DNA of 14,798 nucleotides. It comes from Gammaproteobacteria bacterium. GTDB lineage: Bacteria; Pseudomonadota; Gammaproteobacteria; UBA6429; Thiohalophilaceae. Below, piece after piece: positions 14,287 through 14,798 of this stretch. The position numbers and the translations under genes were made by a program. The stretch covers positions 1 to 14,798 of the forward strand of contig JAADGZ010000061.1 in assembly GCA_013152045.1 (NCBI GenBank), in the 5' to 3' direction. The notes beneath the pieces were generated by a model that searched no databases, was not told the DNA's origin, and saw only the letters and a list, made by a program, of their open reading frames with translations. The first letter of the stretch is position 1, and each line of letters starts with the position of its first letter.

Positions 14287-14798
14287 CTATGAGAGCCGTA
14301 AAATCTGGGTTGTGCGTTCATCATTCTGTTCGGCTATTTTCATCATCTTAGTCTGCACTTCAAACTGGCGGGCAATTTCAATCATATCTACCAGGGCTGC
14401 AGCGGCATTGACATTACTGCCTTCCAATGTACCGGAAGTAATATGCACATCGGCATCCGCCTCGGCCTCACTCCCGTCTTTCAGACGCAGCAAGCCATCT
14501 TCACCCTTGTAGAGTTCGCTTAGCTGAGGTTTAACCACCTTGATGCGATCAATCGCCTGGATAGCCGAGGATTCATCACCTTGAGCTACAATACTGATCG
14601 TGCCGTCCACGCCAATTTCCAGTTTTTGAAAGGGCGGAATACTGATAGGACCATTGTCCCCCATCACCGGATAGCCTGCGCCCGTGACTAACTGTCCCAA
14701 CGTGCTCACCTGCAGATCGCCTGCCCGGGTATAGGCCTCATTGCCGTCCATGCCCTGTACCGCAATGAAACCGTCATCCCGAACAGCGATATCTAAAT
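14287..14798 (-). CDS. flgF: Flagellar proximal rod protein FlgF, C-terminal part
   Basis: The frame enters from the right edge and ends at TAG 14289-14287, giving 169 complete codons; the N-terminal part, including the rod motif, is outside the window. The visible part opens LDIAVRDDGFIAVQ and continues YTRAGDLQVSTLGQLVTGAGYPVMGDNGPI, FlgF-like (the 'G-D-x-x-V' pattern). The C-terminus HITSGTLEGSNVNAAAALVDMIEIARQFEVQTKMMKIAEQNDERTTQILRLS is distinctive for FlgF compared with FlgG, which has '[13 protein letters not shown]' here. FlgF is a proximal rod component, exported by the flagellar type III system. An ATG at 14751-14749 is internal and not the start. Confidence 0.95.
   Translation of the reverse strand, partial: LDIAVRDDGFIAVQGMDGNEAYTRAGDLQVSTLGQLVTGAGYPVMGDNGPISIPPFQKLEIGVDGTISIVAQGDESSAIQAIDRIKVVKPQLSELYKGEDGLLRLKDGSEAEADADVHITSGTLEGSNVNAAAALVDMIEIARQFEVQTKMMKIAEQNDERTTQILRLS

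Overview
The window is one contiguous stretch of a bacterial flagellar gene cluster. Every gene I can support lies on the minus strand, so transcription runs from high to low coordinates. Flagellar order in transcription is flgF (5' end outside the window) - flgG - flgH - flgI - flgJ - flgK - flgL - flagellin (fliC) - flaG - fliD - fliS - fliT. Two small RNA-binding protein genes follow (a CspA-type cold shock protein and a single-domain RRM protein), then the start of a PilZ-like gene that runs off the left edge. The presence of P- and L-ring genes (flgI, flgH) and the order flgK-flgL-fliC-flaG-fliD-fliS point to a Gram-negative gammaproteobacterium with polar flagella of the Pseudomonas/Vibrio/methanotroph type. 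I cannot name the genus. Base composition is roughly balanced and even across the genes, with no sign of a transferred block.

Layout: 14798-10547 encodes the distal rod (FlgF, FlgG), the L- and P-rings (FlgH, FlgI) and the rod cap/muramidase (FlgJ). 10478-7184 encodes the two hook-filament junction proteins (FlgK, FlgL), with only 4 bases between them. A 561-base gap follows (7183-6623). It holds a long imperfect inverted repeat with T-tracts, a roughly 240-base MITE-like insertion carrying two inverted GC-rich hairpins, and a candidate sigma-28 promoter for flagellin. 6622-1629 encodes the filament (FliC), its length/number modulator (FlaG), the filament cap (FliD) and the chaperones for flagellin (FliS) and cap protein (FliT-like). 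A convincing sigma-54 promoter lies between flaG and fliD. This fits the usual polar-flagellum hierarchy: sigma-54 for middle genes and sigma-28 for flagellin.

1628-366 is not flagellar. It has a REP-like hairpin between two diverged direct repeats, a cold shock gene with a long AT-rich leader and a strong terminator, and an RRM gene with a TTG start. 365-1 is a partial PilZ-type gene. Genes of this kind sit directly after fliS/fliT in related clusters as I recall them, so the csp/RRM pair may be an interruption of the flagellar order.

I found no RNA genes, CRISPR array, transposase gene or frameshift. Most of the window is an ordinary, intact flagellar operon. The second-look signals are in the intergenic regions, plus a few protein oddities: the FlgH lipobox, an enlarged FliD with a second internal module, and the RNA-chaperone pair inside a motility locus. 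I see no clear evidence of an undescribed system.
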